Shown piece by piece: positions 43,367 to 53,294 of a DNA stretch of 64,000 bases. The notes beneath the pieces were generated by a model. The model was not told the origin of the DNA. It saw only the letters and a program-made list of their open reading frames with translations, and ran no database searches. Source of the DNA: an uncultured bacterium. GTDB taxonomy: Bacteria > Bacteroidota > Bacteroidia > Bacteroidales > Bacteroidaceae. The position numbers and the translations under genes were made by a program. The number at the start of each line of letters is the position of its first letter. Position 1 is the stretch's first letter. The stretch spans positions 95,520 through 159,519 of the forward strand of contig CALZUQ010000001.1 of assembly GCA_945829425.1 (NCBI GenBank), written 5' to 3'.

Positions 43367-46300
43367 TTATGAGTTGATACCTTTTCTTGCTCTTGACTCT
43401 TTGATGTATTCGCGTGGAGCGACACCATAAACGGCTTTGAAAGCTGTTGAGAAAGAGCTGGTGTTTGAAAATCCTACAGCATACATGACATCGTTGACGC
43501 TCTGATGCCCGGAGTCGAAGAGACGTGCGGCTTGTTTCATTCGTATGTTACGTATGAAGTTATGAGGCGACTGGTTTGTTATCATCTTCATCTTACGGTA
43601 GAAATGTACACGGCTGAGACCTACCTCACGTGCTATGTAGTCAACGTTGAGGTCGCTGTTGCTTAAGTTGGCATTTATAACCTTCATGATTTTCTCCATG
43701 AGTTTGTCGTCAGGTGTCACCATCTCAATGTGCTTGACCTTGTCGTCCTGACTCTCGCTTCCCGCCATTTTGTTTCTCATGACGTGGCGCGTGTTTATAA
43801 GGTTGAAGACTGTTCGCTTTAGTATGTCGAGATTGAAAGGCTTTACGATGTATGCGTCAGCACCAGTCTCGAGTCCTTGCAGCTTGTCCTCGTCCTGCGT
43901 CTTCGCCGTGAGTAGAATGACCGGTATGTCGTTTGTTAAGATGTTGTTCTTCACCTTTGTACACAGTGTTATTCCGTCCATTACCGGCATCATGATGTCG
44001 CTTATTATAATGTCCGGGACATCCTTTATTATGTTTGCCATAGCCTCCTGCCCATTGTTGTATGTCTTTATTTGATACATCGAGTCGAGCTGTGTCTTGA
44101 GATACAGCTGAATGTCTATGTCGTCCTCGACGATTACGAGCAGCGGATGTGTACGTTTTGCCGTTGCAGTTTCTGTGTCGTTGTCTTTTTCTTTTATATC
44201 TTCACTGCTTGTGGCCTCTGTTTCGTCCGTTGTCTCAGCTTCTTCGTCTATTTCCTTTGTCTCAGAGGTCTCAGCGTTTTCTGGTGTTTCAGACTTTTGT
44301 GTGGTAATCGGTTCGACATTTTTCTCTATTCTGTCATCGCCGAAAGAGTCTTTGAGGAGTTCTGTCAGTTGCGAGTGCTCGTCTGTTGCTATGACCATTT
44401 CTTCTGGTGTCAGATGACTGTTTCCGAGTGGCAGCAAGACTATGAATGACGCTCCCGGTCCGTCGTCGTTGTTCTTCGCCGTTATGCTTCCGTGGTGCAG
44501 CTGTACGAGTGAGTTTGTGAGGTCGAGACCTATTCCCGTTCCGAAGTGCCTGTCATTTGTTGCCGAGACTTTCTGATAGAATCGTATGAATATGTTCTGT
44601 ATCTCATCCTTTGAGATGCCCTCGCCGCTGTCCTTCACCGTCAGACGCATATATCCATCGTCTTCTTCTACGTATATGTCTATCTTTCCGCCGGAAGGAG
44701 TATATTTGAAAGCGTTAGAAAGGAGGTTCACGAGCACTTTGTCGAAGTTTGTCAGGTCTATCCATACCTTCAGCGACTCCATGTCGTGATGGAAGGTGAG
44801 TTCGATGCTTTTCGCTTTCGCCTGATAGTCAAACATATTACAGATGTCGTAAATGAAGCCAATGATGTCCGTCTCGCGCATGTGCATCTTCATCATTCCC
44901 TTGTCAATCTTCCTAAGGTCCATCATCTGGTTTATGAGATGCAGTATACGTTCCGCGTTTCGTTTTATTGTCGTGTATGCCACCTTACGCTTCGGGTCTG
45001 TGTCTTCTTTCAGCAGTGTTACGAGTGGAGCAACAACGAGTGTCATAGGTGTACGTATCTCATGGCTAATGTTCATGAAGAACTTCAGCTTCGCCTCGTT
45101 CATCTCCTCGGCGTGTATATGTGCCTGGAGCCTCAGCCTGTCTTCCTCCTTCCGTTTCCTCTGCTGTATATATAGGTATATGGCGAGTACAGCAATGGCG
45201 AAATAGAGTATGAATGCCACAGGCGACATATACCACGGTGCGTGGACATGTATTGTGAACTCCTTCACCTGCGACTCGTTCTTTCCTTTCACAGCCTTCA
45301 CCTTGAATTTATATTCTCCTGGAGGCATGTGGCTGAAGTTCAGCTCGTTCTGTCCTGGTTGCTGTATTCTCCAAGTGTCTCCGTTTATGCTGTATGCGTA
45401 AGCGATATGCTCCTGTTCTCCGAATGTGAGCGTTGAGAACTGCAGCGCAAAGCTGTTGTCGTCCGGCGAGAGGTCGAAGTGATTGCTTTTTATCACCGAC
45501 ATGTCCGTAATGGTATATCTCCCTGACTCGTCTCCAGACGCTACAGCCTTTCCGTTGACTATCAGTCCCGTCAGTTCCACAGCCGCTTTCCACTGCTTTG
45601 TCTTCGTTTCGTTTCCTTTAAACCATGTTATACCTCCTACACCTCCGAAAAGCAGTGTCCCGTCTGTTCCCGTTGCCGCCGCTCCGTCGCTGAACTCGTT
45701 GCTCTGCAGTCCGTCATCGACGAAGAAACACTCTTCCACGTCCGCCGTCTTCACGTCGAGTTTGTTCAGACCGTGGTTTGTGCTTACCCAAAGGTTTCCA
45801 CGGCTATCGAGCGTCATTGCTGCAATGCCATTGTCAGACAGTCCGTTATCTTTTGTTATAACCTCTGTCTTTCCGTCTGTTAGGTCTCGCCGGTACAGTC
45901 CGTCGTCTGTTCCGTACCAGAGGTATTTCCCGTTTGTCTCTATTACCGAGCGGATGTTTGTTCCGTAGTTCAGTGCGTTCACTCCTAATGTCTTTGTCCA
46001 CGACTCCGCAGCAATATCAAGACAGACCAATCCCATTGTTGTAGCGAGGTACAGCCTCCTTCTGTCCGCCGATAGTGCTATCTGCGAAATATATTGGTTT
46101 ATCAAAGCATTTATCTTGTTGTTTCTAGTAGCTTCATCGCTTGCCTGGAATATTTTTGTCTCTCCTGTCGCTATATTGTACCTTATCAGTCCCTGTCCCA
46201 TGGTAGCTATCCACAGCGTGTTTATGTCGCTCGCCACTATGCCGAATACGTTCAGTCTTTTCAGCGCGCCTATCTCCACCTTATGGAATGCTTTGTCATT

Positions 46301-47524
46301 CGTGTCAATATATCCCAGGCCTCTCTGGTAGCTTCCGAGCCATATCCTCCCAGTATAGTCTTCGTTTATTGTAAGTATTGTAGAAGGTACGTTGGTGAAA
46401 TGCTTCACAATCTGGAAGTTACTGTTCAGAAGATACAGTCCGTCCTTATCCGTTCCGATCCAACGGTTTCCTTTGCTGTCAATGAATACGCTTGTTACGC
46501 AGCAGTCACCTATTATGTTTTTGTTTCTCAACTTATATCCTGCATATCCGAAGTTCGACGGTGTTGTCGGCTGCATGAACACCCCCTTCTGTAACATACA
46601 GAACCATATATTCCCCATTCTGTCCTCTATGAAGTCGCAAACCTTTGCGTGGTTTATGTTCATTTCGTGGCTGAAGAATGGGTTCATGGTAATATTGTGA
46701 GTCAGAGCGTCCATAAAGGCTATTCCTTCTCCGTCGAGTCCGAGCAGTATTCTTCCGTCGCTTGATGTGTGCAGAGCAGAGACGTGCATGTCCTTTGTCT
46801 CAGGTATTTCTGCAAACGCCTTACTTCCTGCATTTTTTACGAACACGCCTTGGTCGTAAGTGCTGATATATATGCTTCCGTCCTCCCCTTGACATATATC
46901 CGTCAGTCCTGCCGCGATATTGCTGTCCGTAAGCCATGTCGTTTTCTTTCCCTTATACAGCGACAGTGCTCCCTGTCTCTCCGTCAGCACCCATAGTGTT
47001 CCGTCCTTTGTCTCATAGAGTCGTTTCACTCCCATTACGTTTATGAGTGGCAGGAACTGTCTTGCCTCATTCTTCCCGTTCATGATAAACGCCCCGTTTC
47101 CCGACGTGCCTATTATTATGTCTCCGTTTTTCAACTGTATTATGCTTGTCACATAAGATATCACCTTGTTCCCGACGTTGTCGAACAGCGTGATGTCGTG
47201 GAAGCGGTCATCGTAATACGCCTGAAGTCCTATACGCTCTCCAACGAGAAGTATGTTCTCTTTTGTCTCTATGACCGTGTTGATATAGTTCGACGCCATG
47301 CCGACGCTCTCCGGACTGTTTTTCTTGAAAACCTTGAAGGTATAACCGTCGTATCGGTTCAGTCCGTTGCGCGTGGAAATCCATATAAATCCGTTATGGT
47401 CTTGGTAAATCTCTGTAGCGAAGTTGCTCGAAAGCATTTTGTCTGTATTGAACAGTTTGCCTGTCTGAGCGTATGCGGAGAGTATAGTTAGTAAAGTAAA
47501 GGTAGATATCAGAAGCTTTCTCAT
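43367..47524 (-). CDS. Hybrid two-component system regulator (HTCS) of the xylan locus
   Basis: A 1385-residue one-protein signal system. I start at the ATG 47522-47524 (MRKLLISTFTLLTILSAYAQ), not at the TTG nine codons upstream, because this gives the signal peptide and leaves about 20 nt after the promoter. Order: a periplasmic two-bladed sensor of Reg_prop repeats (for example IYQDHNGFIWISTRNGLNRYDG), a Y_Y_Y domain near 690-760, one membrane helix (SPVAFILYFAIAVLAIYLYI), HisKA with His821 in ISHEIRTP, HATPase (NLLSNAFKYTP, GTGIGLDL), an acidic Glu/Thr linker (near 1080-1130), a receiver with Asp1176 in IISDIMMP, and a C-terminal AraC-type HTH. It faces GH5 and the sus-like operon and is expected to activate them when xylo-oligosaccharides bind. 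The ligand is inferred. Confidence 0.93.
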   Translation of the reverse strand: MRKLLISTFTLLTILSAYAQTGKLFNTDKMLSSNFATEIYQDHNGFIWISTRNGLNRYDGYTFKVFKKNSPESVGMASNYINTVIETKENILLVGERIGLQAYYDDRFHDITLFDNVGNKVISYVTSIIQLKNGDIIIGTSGNGAFIMNGKNEARQFLPLINVMGVKRLYETKDGTLWVLTERQGALSLYKGKKTTWLTDSNIAAGLTDICQGEDGSIYISTYDQGVFVKNAGSKAFAEIPETKDMHVSALHTSSDGRILLGLDGEGIAFMDALTHNITMNPFFSHEMNINHAKVCDFIEDRMGNIWFCMLQKGVFMQPTTPSNFGYAGYKLRNKNIIGDCCVTSVFIDSKGNRWIGTDKDGLYLLNSNFQIVKHFTNVPSTILTINEDYTGRIWLGSYQRGLGYIDTNDKAFHKVEIGALKRLNVFGIVASDINTLWIATMGQGLIRYNIATGETKIFQASDEATRNNKINALINQYISQIALSADRRRLYLATTMGLVCLDIAAESWTKTLGVNALNYGTNIRSVIETNGKYLWYGTDDGLYRRDLTDGKTEVITKDNGLSDNGIAAMTLDSRGNLWVSTNHGLNKLDVKTADVEECFFVDDGLQSNEFSDGAAATGTDGTLLFGGVGGITWFKGNETKTKQWKAAVELTGLIVNGKAVASGDESGRYTITDMSVIKSNHFDLSPDDNSFALQFSTLTFGEQEHIAYAYSINGDTWRIQQPGQNELNFSHMPPGEYKFKVKAVKGKNESQVKEFTIHVHAPWYMSPVAFILYFAIAVLAIYLYIQQRKRKEEDRLRLQAHIHAEEMNEAKLKFFMNISHEIRTPMTLVVAPLVTLLKEDTDPKRKVAYTTIKRNAERILHLINQMMDLRKIDKGMMKMHMRETDIIGFIYDICNMFDYQAKAKSIELTFHHDMESLKVWIDLTNFDKVLVNLLSNAFKYTPSGGKIDIYVEEDDGYMRLTVKDSGEGISKDEIQNIFIRFYQKVSATNDRHFGTGIGLDLTNSLVQLHHGSITAKNNDDGPGASFIVLLPLGNSHLTPEEMVIATDEHSQLTELLKDSFGDDRIEKNVEPITTQKSETPENAETSETKEIDEEAETTDETEATSSEDIKEKDNDTETATAKRTHPLLVIVEDDIDIQLYLKTQLDSMYQIKTYNNGQEAMANIIKDVPDIIISDIMMPVMDGITLCTKVKNNILTNDIPVILLTAKTQDEDKLQGLETGADAYIVKPFNLDILKRTVFNLINTRHVMRNKMAGSESQDDKVKHIEMVTPDDKLMEKIMKVINANLSNSDLNVDYIAREVGLSRVHFYRKMKMITNQSPHNFIRNIRMKQAARLFDSGHQSVNDVMYAVGFSNTSSFSTAFKAVYGVAPREYIKESRARKGINS

Positions 47525-47548
47525 AGTGTTTTTATAGTTTTCTATCTG

Positions 47549-47580
47549 CAAAGTTAAGTAAAAAATGTATCATTTCCAAA
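47549..47580 (-). promoter_or_regulatory. Promoter of the HTCS regulator
   Basis: On the minus strand, TTTG (47580-47577), 20 nt, TAACTTTG (47556-47549). Transcription would start near 47543, about 20 nt before the ATG at 47524. Confidence 0.82.
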
Positions 47581-47945
47581 AAAAAACCTCCAAATCTTTA
47601 TTATTTGTACCATTTTTCCTTTTCATTGGAATGTTACGCCGATATGACAAAATGCTCATACAAAGAAAAAAATCGCACAGGTCGAAAATTATTCCTTTAT
47701 GCGTAGATGTGTATTCCCTATACCTTATTATTTATAGGCTTCAGAAGTCATATATGCAGCCTTTCGCTTTTATGACATTTAGTAAGCGAAGAGGCGTGCT
47801 ATTGTATATTTTACACTTCTTTCGCTTACTTTTTGCTTTTCCTTTCGCATGGCATCTGTTTTGTTGCATGGTGGACGTTTTCCGTATTACTATGGGTAGA
47901 CATTAGTTCTTTTGTAACATTTCGTATAGAACGTGTTACAATCTG

Positions 47946-47978
47946 TTTGCATTATTTTATATAATAAATGTAATTTTG
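47946..47978 (+). promoter_or_regulatory. Promoter of the GH5 gene
   Basis: TTTG 47946-47949, 21 nt, TAATTTTG 47971-47978, giving a leader of about 145 nt before 48129. The rest of the divergent gap 47581-47945 holds no gene I can support. Confidence 0.82.
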
Positions 47979-48128
47979 CAGCGTATTTCAAACGTATCCT
48001 GGTAAAGCGGTGTAACACTATTCTTACCTCAGCCACGACATGTTGAATGATACATTTTCAAACTTTTTGAATACCAACATCAAAAAGGTTATCTTAATTT
48101 TTAAAAAATAAAACCTAATTAAAAAGCA

Positions 48129-49559
48129 ATGATGTCATTCCGGAAACTATCAGCATCACTTCTGATATTCCTTCTTGCTTCGGCAGCCGTAGCCCAGTCT
48201 GCTGTTCTTCCTCCGCTGAAGGTTGAGGGCAGGCAGCTTGTCGACGACAAAGGCAACAGCGTAGTGCTGCACGGAGTCATGGACACTCCGAACCGTTATT
48301 TCAACAACTATCGTTGGCAAAGCTGGAAAGCCGACTATACCGATGGCGACACCCAGCCCTGCATAGAGTATTTCGAAAAGCTCTTCACGGCTATCACCGA
48401 CAAGAGCCAGGGAGCCTACTGCACCGTGTTCCGTCTTCACCTCGACCCCTGTTGGACCAACGATCCCAACAAACCGTTGCAAGGTGCCGGCGGCGAGCAT
48501 AACATAAGCCAGTTCAGTTCGGCACGTCTGACGAAGTACTGGACAAAACTCTATAGCGTCATTATGGAGAAAGCCCTCGCCCACGGGCTTTACGTCATCC
48601 TTCGTCCGCCCGGAGTATGTCCGCAGACCGTCAAGGTTGGAGATGAATACCAGCGTTACCTTAAGACCGTCTGGGGTACTATAGCTGCTTCAAAGCTCCT
48701 TCAGCAATATAGCGGGCAGGTGAGTATAGAGCTTGCCAATGAGCCGGTGACTGTCACCAACGCCGACGGCACTCAGACTGAAACATCACTGCGTGACTTT
48801 TTCCAGCCTGTAGTTGACATCATACGCACGCGAGGCTTCAAGGGAGTCCTCTGGATCCCTGGTTCGGGCTATCAGTCGCAGTATGGCGGCTACGCCAAGT
48901 ATCCTGTCAGCGACCCTGAGGACAATTACGGTTATGCCGTCCATGTCTATAGTGGCTGGTACGGCAATATGACCGACAACAACTGCAACGCCGAGACGTT
49001 CATCAGAAACTTCAAGTCGCAAGTGCCTGTCGTTGAAACAAAGCCTGTTATGGTGACAGAGATAGACTGGTCGCCTAACGACCCGAGCCGTTCTGACGAG
49101 GGACACCTCAACGAATGGGGGCAGTGGACCGCCCCGAACTTCGGCTCCTGGGCCACCGCATCGTCATCGAAGTGGGGCAAGGCATGGCGTGCCGTACATG
49201 ACCATTATGGAAATATCGGCATGACACTGACCTCTACCGACGACTACCTTGACATCGACGAATATCTTAAGACTAAGACCGTGCGCCCGGGTTTCCAGAA
49301 AGCCAAGGACTACGGACTCTTCGAGGAGTGTTGCGCCTACACCTGCTTCCAGTGGTATAAAGAGTTTTACGAGAAGCAGAATACCGGCATCTCCCCCGTC
49401 TTCGACGACTCTGACGCAGCTGATGTCGTTGCCGGCACAGAGAAGTACTACGACCTTCAAGGCCGTCGCGTTGATGCCCGCTATCGTGGCATTTGTATCA
49501 AAGAGGTAAGGCTTAGCAACGGAAAAACGAAGAAAACGACGATTTGTAACATGAAATAA
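48129..49559 (+). CDS. Secreted GH5 family glycoside hydrolase
   Basis: A 476-residue enzyme with a signal peptide ending near AAVAQ. The TIM-barrel begins PLKVEGRQLVDDKGNSVVLHGV. The acid/base is Glu205 in ELANEPVT and the nucleophile Glu311 in MVTEIDW, at the expected spacing for clan GH-A family 5. The C-terminus (KYYDLQGRRVDARYRGICIKEVRLSNGK) is the short T9SS-type tail common in Prevotella secreted proteins, so export to the surface or medium is likely. It sits divergent to the HTCS gene and upstream of the sus-like operon, with its own promoter. Endo-xylanase or endoglucanase activity is possible; the subfamily cannot be settled by eye, but the context favours xylan. Confidence 0.9.
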   Translation: MMSFRKLSASLLIFLLASAAVAQSAVLPPLKVEGRQLVDDKGNSVVLHGVMDTPNRYFNNYRWQSWKADYTDGDTQPCIEYFEKLFTAITDKSQGAYCTVFRLHLDPCWTNDPNKPLQGAGGEHNISQFSSARLTKYWTKLYSVIMEKALAHGLYVILRPPGVCPQTVKVGDEYQRYLKTVWGTIAASKLLQQYSGQVSIELANEPVTVTNADGTQTETSLRDFFQPVVDIIRTRGFKGVLWIPGSGYQSQYGGYAKYPVSDPEDNYGYAVHVYSGWYGNMTDNNCNAETFIRNFKSQVPVVETKPVMVTEIDWSPNDPSRSDEGHLNEWGQWTAPNFGSWATASSSKWGKAWRAVHDHYGNIGMTLTSTDDYLDIDEYLKTKTVRPGFQKAKDYGLFEECCAYTCFQWYKEFYEKQNTGISPVFDDSDAADVVAGTEKYYDLQGRRVDARYRGICIKEVRLSNGKTKKTTICNMK

Positions 49560-49603
49560 ACTTTGTGTTACACCGACAAACACAATATTAATTAAAAATT
49601 AAT

Positions 49604-49611
49604 TAAATTTG
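49604..49611 (+). promoter_or_regulatory. Probable -7 box of the sus-like operon
   Basis: TAAATTTG fits TAnnTTTG. No TTTG lies 19-21 nt upstream (the region is CACAATATTAATTAAAAATT), which fits a promoter needing an activator such as the HTCS. The operon leader would then be about 470 nt. Confidence 0.6.
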
Positions 49612-49812
49612 CACCATAAAATGTAACATTTCCCGCTTTTCTTCTTTCACGAAGAGACGTAGAGTGTCCCGGAGCCTATATATATAATAAGGTGTAGAAG
49701 GATACTCTACAGAAATTGAGACAAAATCTAACCCAAACAGAATTCAAACTAACTAAAATCATAAGAAAACCAAAATTGAGACTAACAAACAACATCCCTT
49801 TGCAGAGAAGAA

Positions 49813-49950
49813 GGACATATCACATCACTGACGAACAAGAGCAATAAATACCATTCATCAGAAAAGGCATGACAACAGTCTTTTCATGGACATATCACTT
49901 TACATTCTCTAACAGAAACGCTTCTGGGGTCTTCCCAAGCAGAAGACCCC
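49813..49950 (+). promoter_or_regulatory. Leader of the sus-like operon: direct repeats and hairpin
   Basis: Within the 49616-50087 leader, GGACATATCAC occurs at 49813-49823 and 49888-49898, 75 bp apart. A 9 bp perfect stem GGGGTCTTC (49926-49934) / GAAGACCCC (49942-49950) with a 7 nt loop follows. An alternative weaker pairing CTTCT/AGAAG (49921-49925, 49941-49945) overlaps it, so two states are possible. No T-run follows the stem, so a plain terminator is unlikely. Function inferred only as leader regulation. Confidence 0.5.
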
Positions 49951-50087
49951 GAACCGTTGACCCCCTCCTCCCCTAAGATTATGGTTTTACTCTTCCGGTG
50001 TGTCCTTTAAAGTTCAAAGCTATGAAGTAATAATTTACTAACTCAAAAAATAACAATAACTAACGCATGTATCAAATCTAAAAAGAC

Positions 50088-53000
50088 ATGAGACAAATGC
50101 AACCAACAAACAAAAGGATTGTCACCGTGCTCATCATGCTTCTGACCATGTGTCTCGGCTCTTTCGCCCAAAACGGCGTAAAGATTTCGGGAACGTTGTC
50201 AGACTCATCTGGTGAAAGACTCATCGGTGCTTCAATTTTTGTCAAGGGCAACACTGGCATAGGCACAGTGTCTGACCTTAATGGAGATTTCCACCTCACT
50301 GTCCCTTCCGAGAATTGTGTCGTAGTATTCTCATACGTCGGCATGGTATCGAAAGAAGCCAAGGTAGGCGAGAAACGAGTTTTTAACATCACTCTTACCG
50401 AGGACAACCAACTCTCTGAGGTCATTGTCGTAGGTTACGGCCAGCAGAAGAAAGCCTCTGTCGTAGGTGCCATCACTCAGACCACGGGTGAAGTGCTTGA
50501 ACGTACCGGAGGTGTCTCCGACATCGGCTCTGCCCTGACAGGTAACCTCCCTGGCGTCATAACCTCCTCGTCGTCAGGTATGCCGGGTGATGAAGACCCA
50601 AAGATTGTCATTCGTGGTGTCAGCTCTTGGAACTCTTCTGACCCTCTTATCCTTGTCGATGGTATAGAGCGTCCGATGTCAAGTGTTGACATACACTCAG
50701 TTCAGAGCATCTCCGTTTTGAAGGATGCCTCGGCAACAGCTGTCTACGGTGTGAAGGGTGCCAACGGCGTTATCCTCATCACCACCAAACGTGGTGCTGA
50801 AGGTAAGGCGAAGATTTCCGCCAGTGCCAGCTCCGCAGTTAAGTTTGTCTCCAAGCTTCCTCAGACTTACGGCTCTGCTGACGCTCTCTACTTTGTCAAC
50901 CAGGCCGTACGCCATGAGCTCGGACTCAGTCCTGCCAGCTGGGGCGACATCCGTTCTACGGATTTCATAAACAATTACAACGCTCCGGCAGGAGCCATAG
51001 ACCCTGAAACAGGCTTCCTCATGAGCGAGCGTTATCCTGACGTTGACTGGCAGGACGAGCTTTTCAAGGATTACGCCATGTCTTACAATGCCAACGTCAA
51101 TATCGCCGGTGGTACAAAGAACGTAAGATACTACGCCGCAGTAGACTATCAGCATGAAGGCGACCTCTTCCGTGAGTGGGACAACAACCGCGGTTATCAG
51201 GGTGGTTACGGCTTTAACCGTATCAACGTACGTTCCAACCTCGACTTCCAGCTTACGAAGACCACGCTCCTCAAGGCGAACATCTCCGGAAGCCACGGCA
51301 TACGCAAGTCGCCTTACGGACTTGAGAAGGGCTCTTGGGCAGAGACACAGCTCTGGCAGGCGGCATATTCCGCACCTCACGATACTTTCCTCCCACGCTA
51401 CAGCGATGGTACATGGGGTTACTATCCTAAAGACACCCAGGGTTCTCCGAATTCTGTCACCAACCTTGCACTCGGCGGTGCCGGTGAGACTACCACGACA
51501 CGAATCAATACCGACTTCACCCTTGAGCAGGACCTCTCTTTCATCACTCCCGGTCTTAAGGTCTCCGGCCTTATCTCGTGGGACAATGTCTTCGTAGAGA
51601 ACAACCGTGGTATTAACGACCTTAACCATCCCGCACAGTACAAATGGATTAATCCTCTTACCGGTGAGGTGACATGGAAAGAGAAGCCTGCTGGCAACAA
51701 CAACTTCGACTTCACCGAGACCATAGCATGGTCTACTGACGGAGGTGCGCTTGAAAACTGGCGGACAGTGCGCAACCTCTTCTATCAGGCTCAAATATTC
51801 TGGGGCAGACAGTTCGGCAAGCACGATGTCAGTGCCATGGGTGTATTCAACCGTTCTGAGCGTGCCACAGGTTCTGAGTTTACTAACTACCGTGAGGACT
51901 GGGCGTTCCGTGCTACTTATAACTACGACAACCGCTACATGTTGGAGTATAACGGCGCATACAACGGTTCGGAGAAATTCTCTCCTGACAACCGTTTCGC
52001 ATTCTTCAACTCAGGTGCCTTAGGCTGGAACATCGCCAATGAGAAATGGTTCAAGCCTGTTACCGAGCTTAAGCTCTTCGACCTTAACCTCATAGACATC
52101 CTCAAGATACGCTATTCATACGGTGAAATCGGTGAGGACACCTCCTGGGACCGCTTCATCTATCAGACGCAGTGGGCTTACGGCGGCTCTACAAAGCTTG
52201 ACTCTACCAACCCTAACAACAACTCGATGTACACATGGTACAAGGAGTCAAAGGTTGGCAACCCGAACATACACTGGGAGAAAGCCGTGAAGCAGAACCT
52301 CGGTATCGACTACTCTTTCCTCAACGGACTCGTAGCAGGTACGCTGGAGTTCTTCCACGAGAAGCGTTCAGACATCATGATCAACGCCAGCGGACGTTCC
52401 GTGCCATTCTACTTCGGTGCTGTCGCTCCGTATATGAACAAGGGTCGTACGAAGACCACGGGTTACGAGCTTGAGCTCCGCCTGAAGTACACCTTCGCCA
52501 ACGGGCTTCATGCTTACGCCAACATGAATATGACTCACGCCAAGAACATCGTGCTTGAGCATGACGACGCAGAGCTCCTCCCGGCTTACCAGAAGAACGT
52601 AGGCTTCTCCATTGGTCAGGCTCACAGCTATATCGACAACGGGACGGCACAGTCCTGGGACGATGTCATAGCCATGACGCCTCATAACACCAACGACAAC
52701 CAGAAGCTTCCCGGACAGTATATCATTACCGACTTCAACGGTGACGGCATCATAGACTCTAACGACAGTGCGCCATACGGTTATACGGGCACTCCACAGA
52801 ACACGTACAACGCTTCCGTCGGTTTCGACTATAAAGGCTTCAGCTTCTACGCACAGTTCTACGGTGTCACAAACGTCAGCCGTTACGTGGCTTTCAACTC
52901 TCTTCCGAAACCATTCCTCCACACCGTGTTTGACGAGGGAGCATACTGGTCGCCACAGACTCCTGACGGCATCCCTTCGCTCCGTCTCAACTCTACTCCA

Positions 53001-53264
53001 AGCTATTATGAAGGCACCCGCTTCCTCTTCGACGGCTCGTTCTGGCGTCTGAAGAATGTTGAGGTTGCGTACACCTGGAATGGCGGCTGGATCAAGAAGC
53101 TCGGTCTCAATATGCTTAAGGTTTATGTCAACGGCAACAACCTCTTCCTTTGGACGGACATGCCTGACGACCGTGAGTCAAACTTCGCAGGAACAGGTCT
53201 CGCTTCACAGGGTGCTTATCCTACCATGAAGCGTATCAACTTCGGTCTTAAGTTCGAGTTGTAA
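50088..53264 (+). CDS. SusC/RagA-type TonB-dependent outer-membrane transporter (XusA-like)
   Basis: 1058 residues with a signal peptide ending near SFAQ (start 50088, or 50097 at the second Met). A carboxypeptidase-regulatory-like domain (ISGTLSDSSGERLIGASIFVKG, near 28-110) is followed by the TonB-box-like EVIVVGYGQQKKASVVGAI, plug motifs (VDGIERPMSSVD, VYGVKGANGVILITTKRG) and a long barrel ending in the aromatic-rich FGLKFEL. It imports oligosaccharides together with the SusD-like lipoprotein that follows 30 bp later. The gene order susC-susD-susC-susD-DUF1735-GH10 is that of the xylan (xus) locus, so xylo-oligosaccharides are the expected cargo. Confidence 0.95.
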   Translation: MRQMQPTNKRIVTVLIMLLTMCLGSFAQNGVKISGTLSDSSGERLIGASIFVKGNTGIGTVSDLNGDFHLTVPSENCVVVFSYVGMVSKEAKVGEKRVFNITLTEDNQLSEVIVVGYGQQKKASVVGAITQTTGEVLERTGGVSDIGSALTGNLPGVITSSSSGMPGDEDPKIVIRGVSSWNSSDPLILVDGIERPMSSVDIHSVQSISVLKDASATAVYGVKGANGVILITTKRGAEGKAKISASASSAVKFVSKLPQTYGSADALYFVNQAVRHELGLSPASWGDIRSTDFINNYNAPAGAIDPETGFLMSERYPDVDWQDELFKDYAMSYNANVNIAGGTKNVRYYAAVDYQHEGDLFREWDNNRGYQGGYGFNRINVRSNLDFQLTKTTLLKANISGSHGIRKSPYGLEKGSWAETQLWQAAYSAPHDTFLPRYSDGTWGYYPKDTQGSPNSVTNLALGGAGETTTTRINTDFTLEQDLSFITPGLKVSGLISWDNVFVENNRGINDLNHPAQYKWINPLTGEVTWKEKPAGNNNFDFTETIAWSTDGGALENWRTVRNLFYQAQIFWGRQFGKHDVSAMGVFNRSERATGSEFTNYREDWAFRATYNYDNRYMLEYNGAYNGSEKFSPDNRFAFFNSGALGWNIANEKWFKPVTELKLFDLNLIDILKIRYSYGEIGEDTSWDRFIYQTQWAYGGSTKLDSTNPNNNSMYTWYKESKVGNPNIHWEKAVKQNLGIDYSFLNGLVAGTLEFFHEKRSDIMINASGRSVPFYFGAVAPYMNKGRTKTTGYELELRLKYTFANGLHAYANMNMTHAKNIVLEHDDAELLPAYQKNVGFSIGQAHSYIDNGTAQSWDDVIAMTPHNTNDNQKLPGQYIITDFNGDGIIDSNDSAPYGYTGTPQNTYNASVGFDYKGFSFYAQFYGVTNVSRYVAFNSLPKPFLHTVFDEGAYWSPQTPDGIPSLRLNSTPSYYEGTRFLFDGSFWRLKNVEVAYTWNGGWIKKLGLNMLKVYVNGNNLFLWTDMPDDRESNFAGTGLASQGAYPTMKRINFGLKFEL

Positions 53265-53294
53265 CATATATATATAATATACATTATTAATATT

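Noticed and set aside
44072..45206. Several plus-strand open frames opposite the HTCS gene
   Set aside because: Antisense shadows of the histidine kinase and receiver domains.
47525..47551. TTG start nine codons upstream of the HTCS
   Set aside because: It overlaps the -7 box and would place nine polar residues ahead of a good signal peptide; the ATG at 47524 fits better.
50697..51824. 375-residue minus-strand open frame inside susC
   Set aside because: It mirrors strong codon bias on the coding strand; no recognisable protein features.
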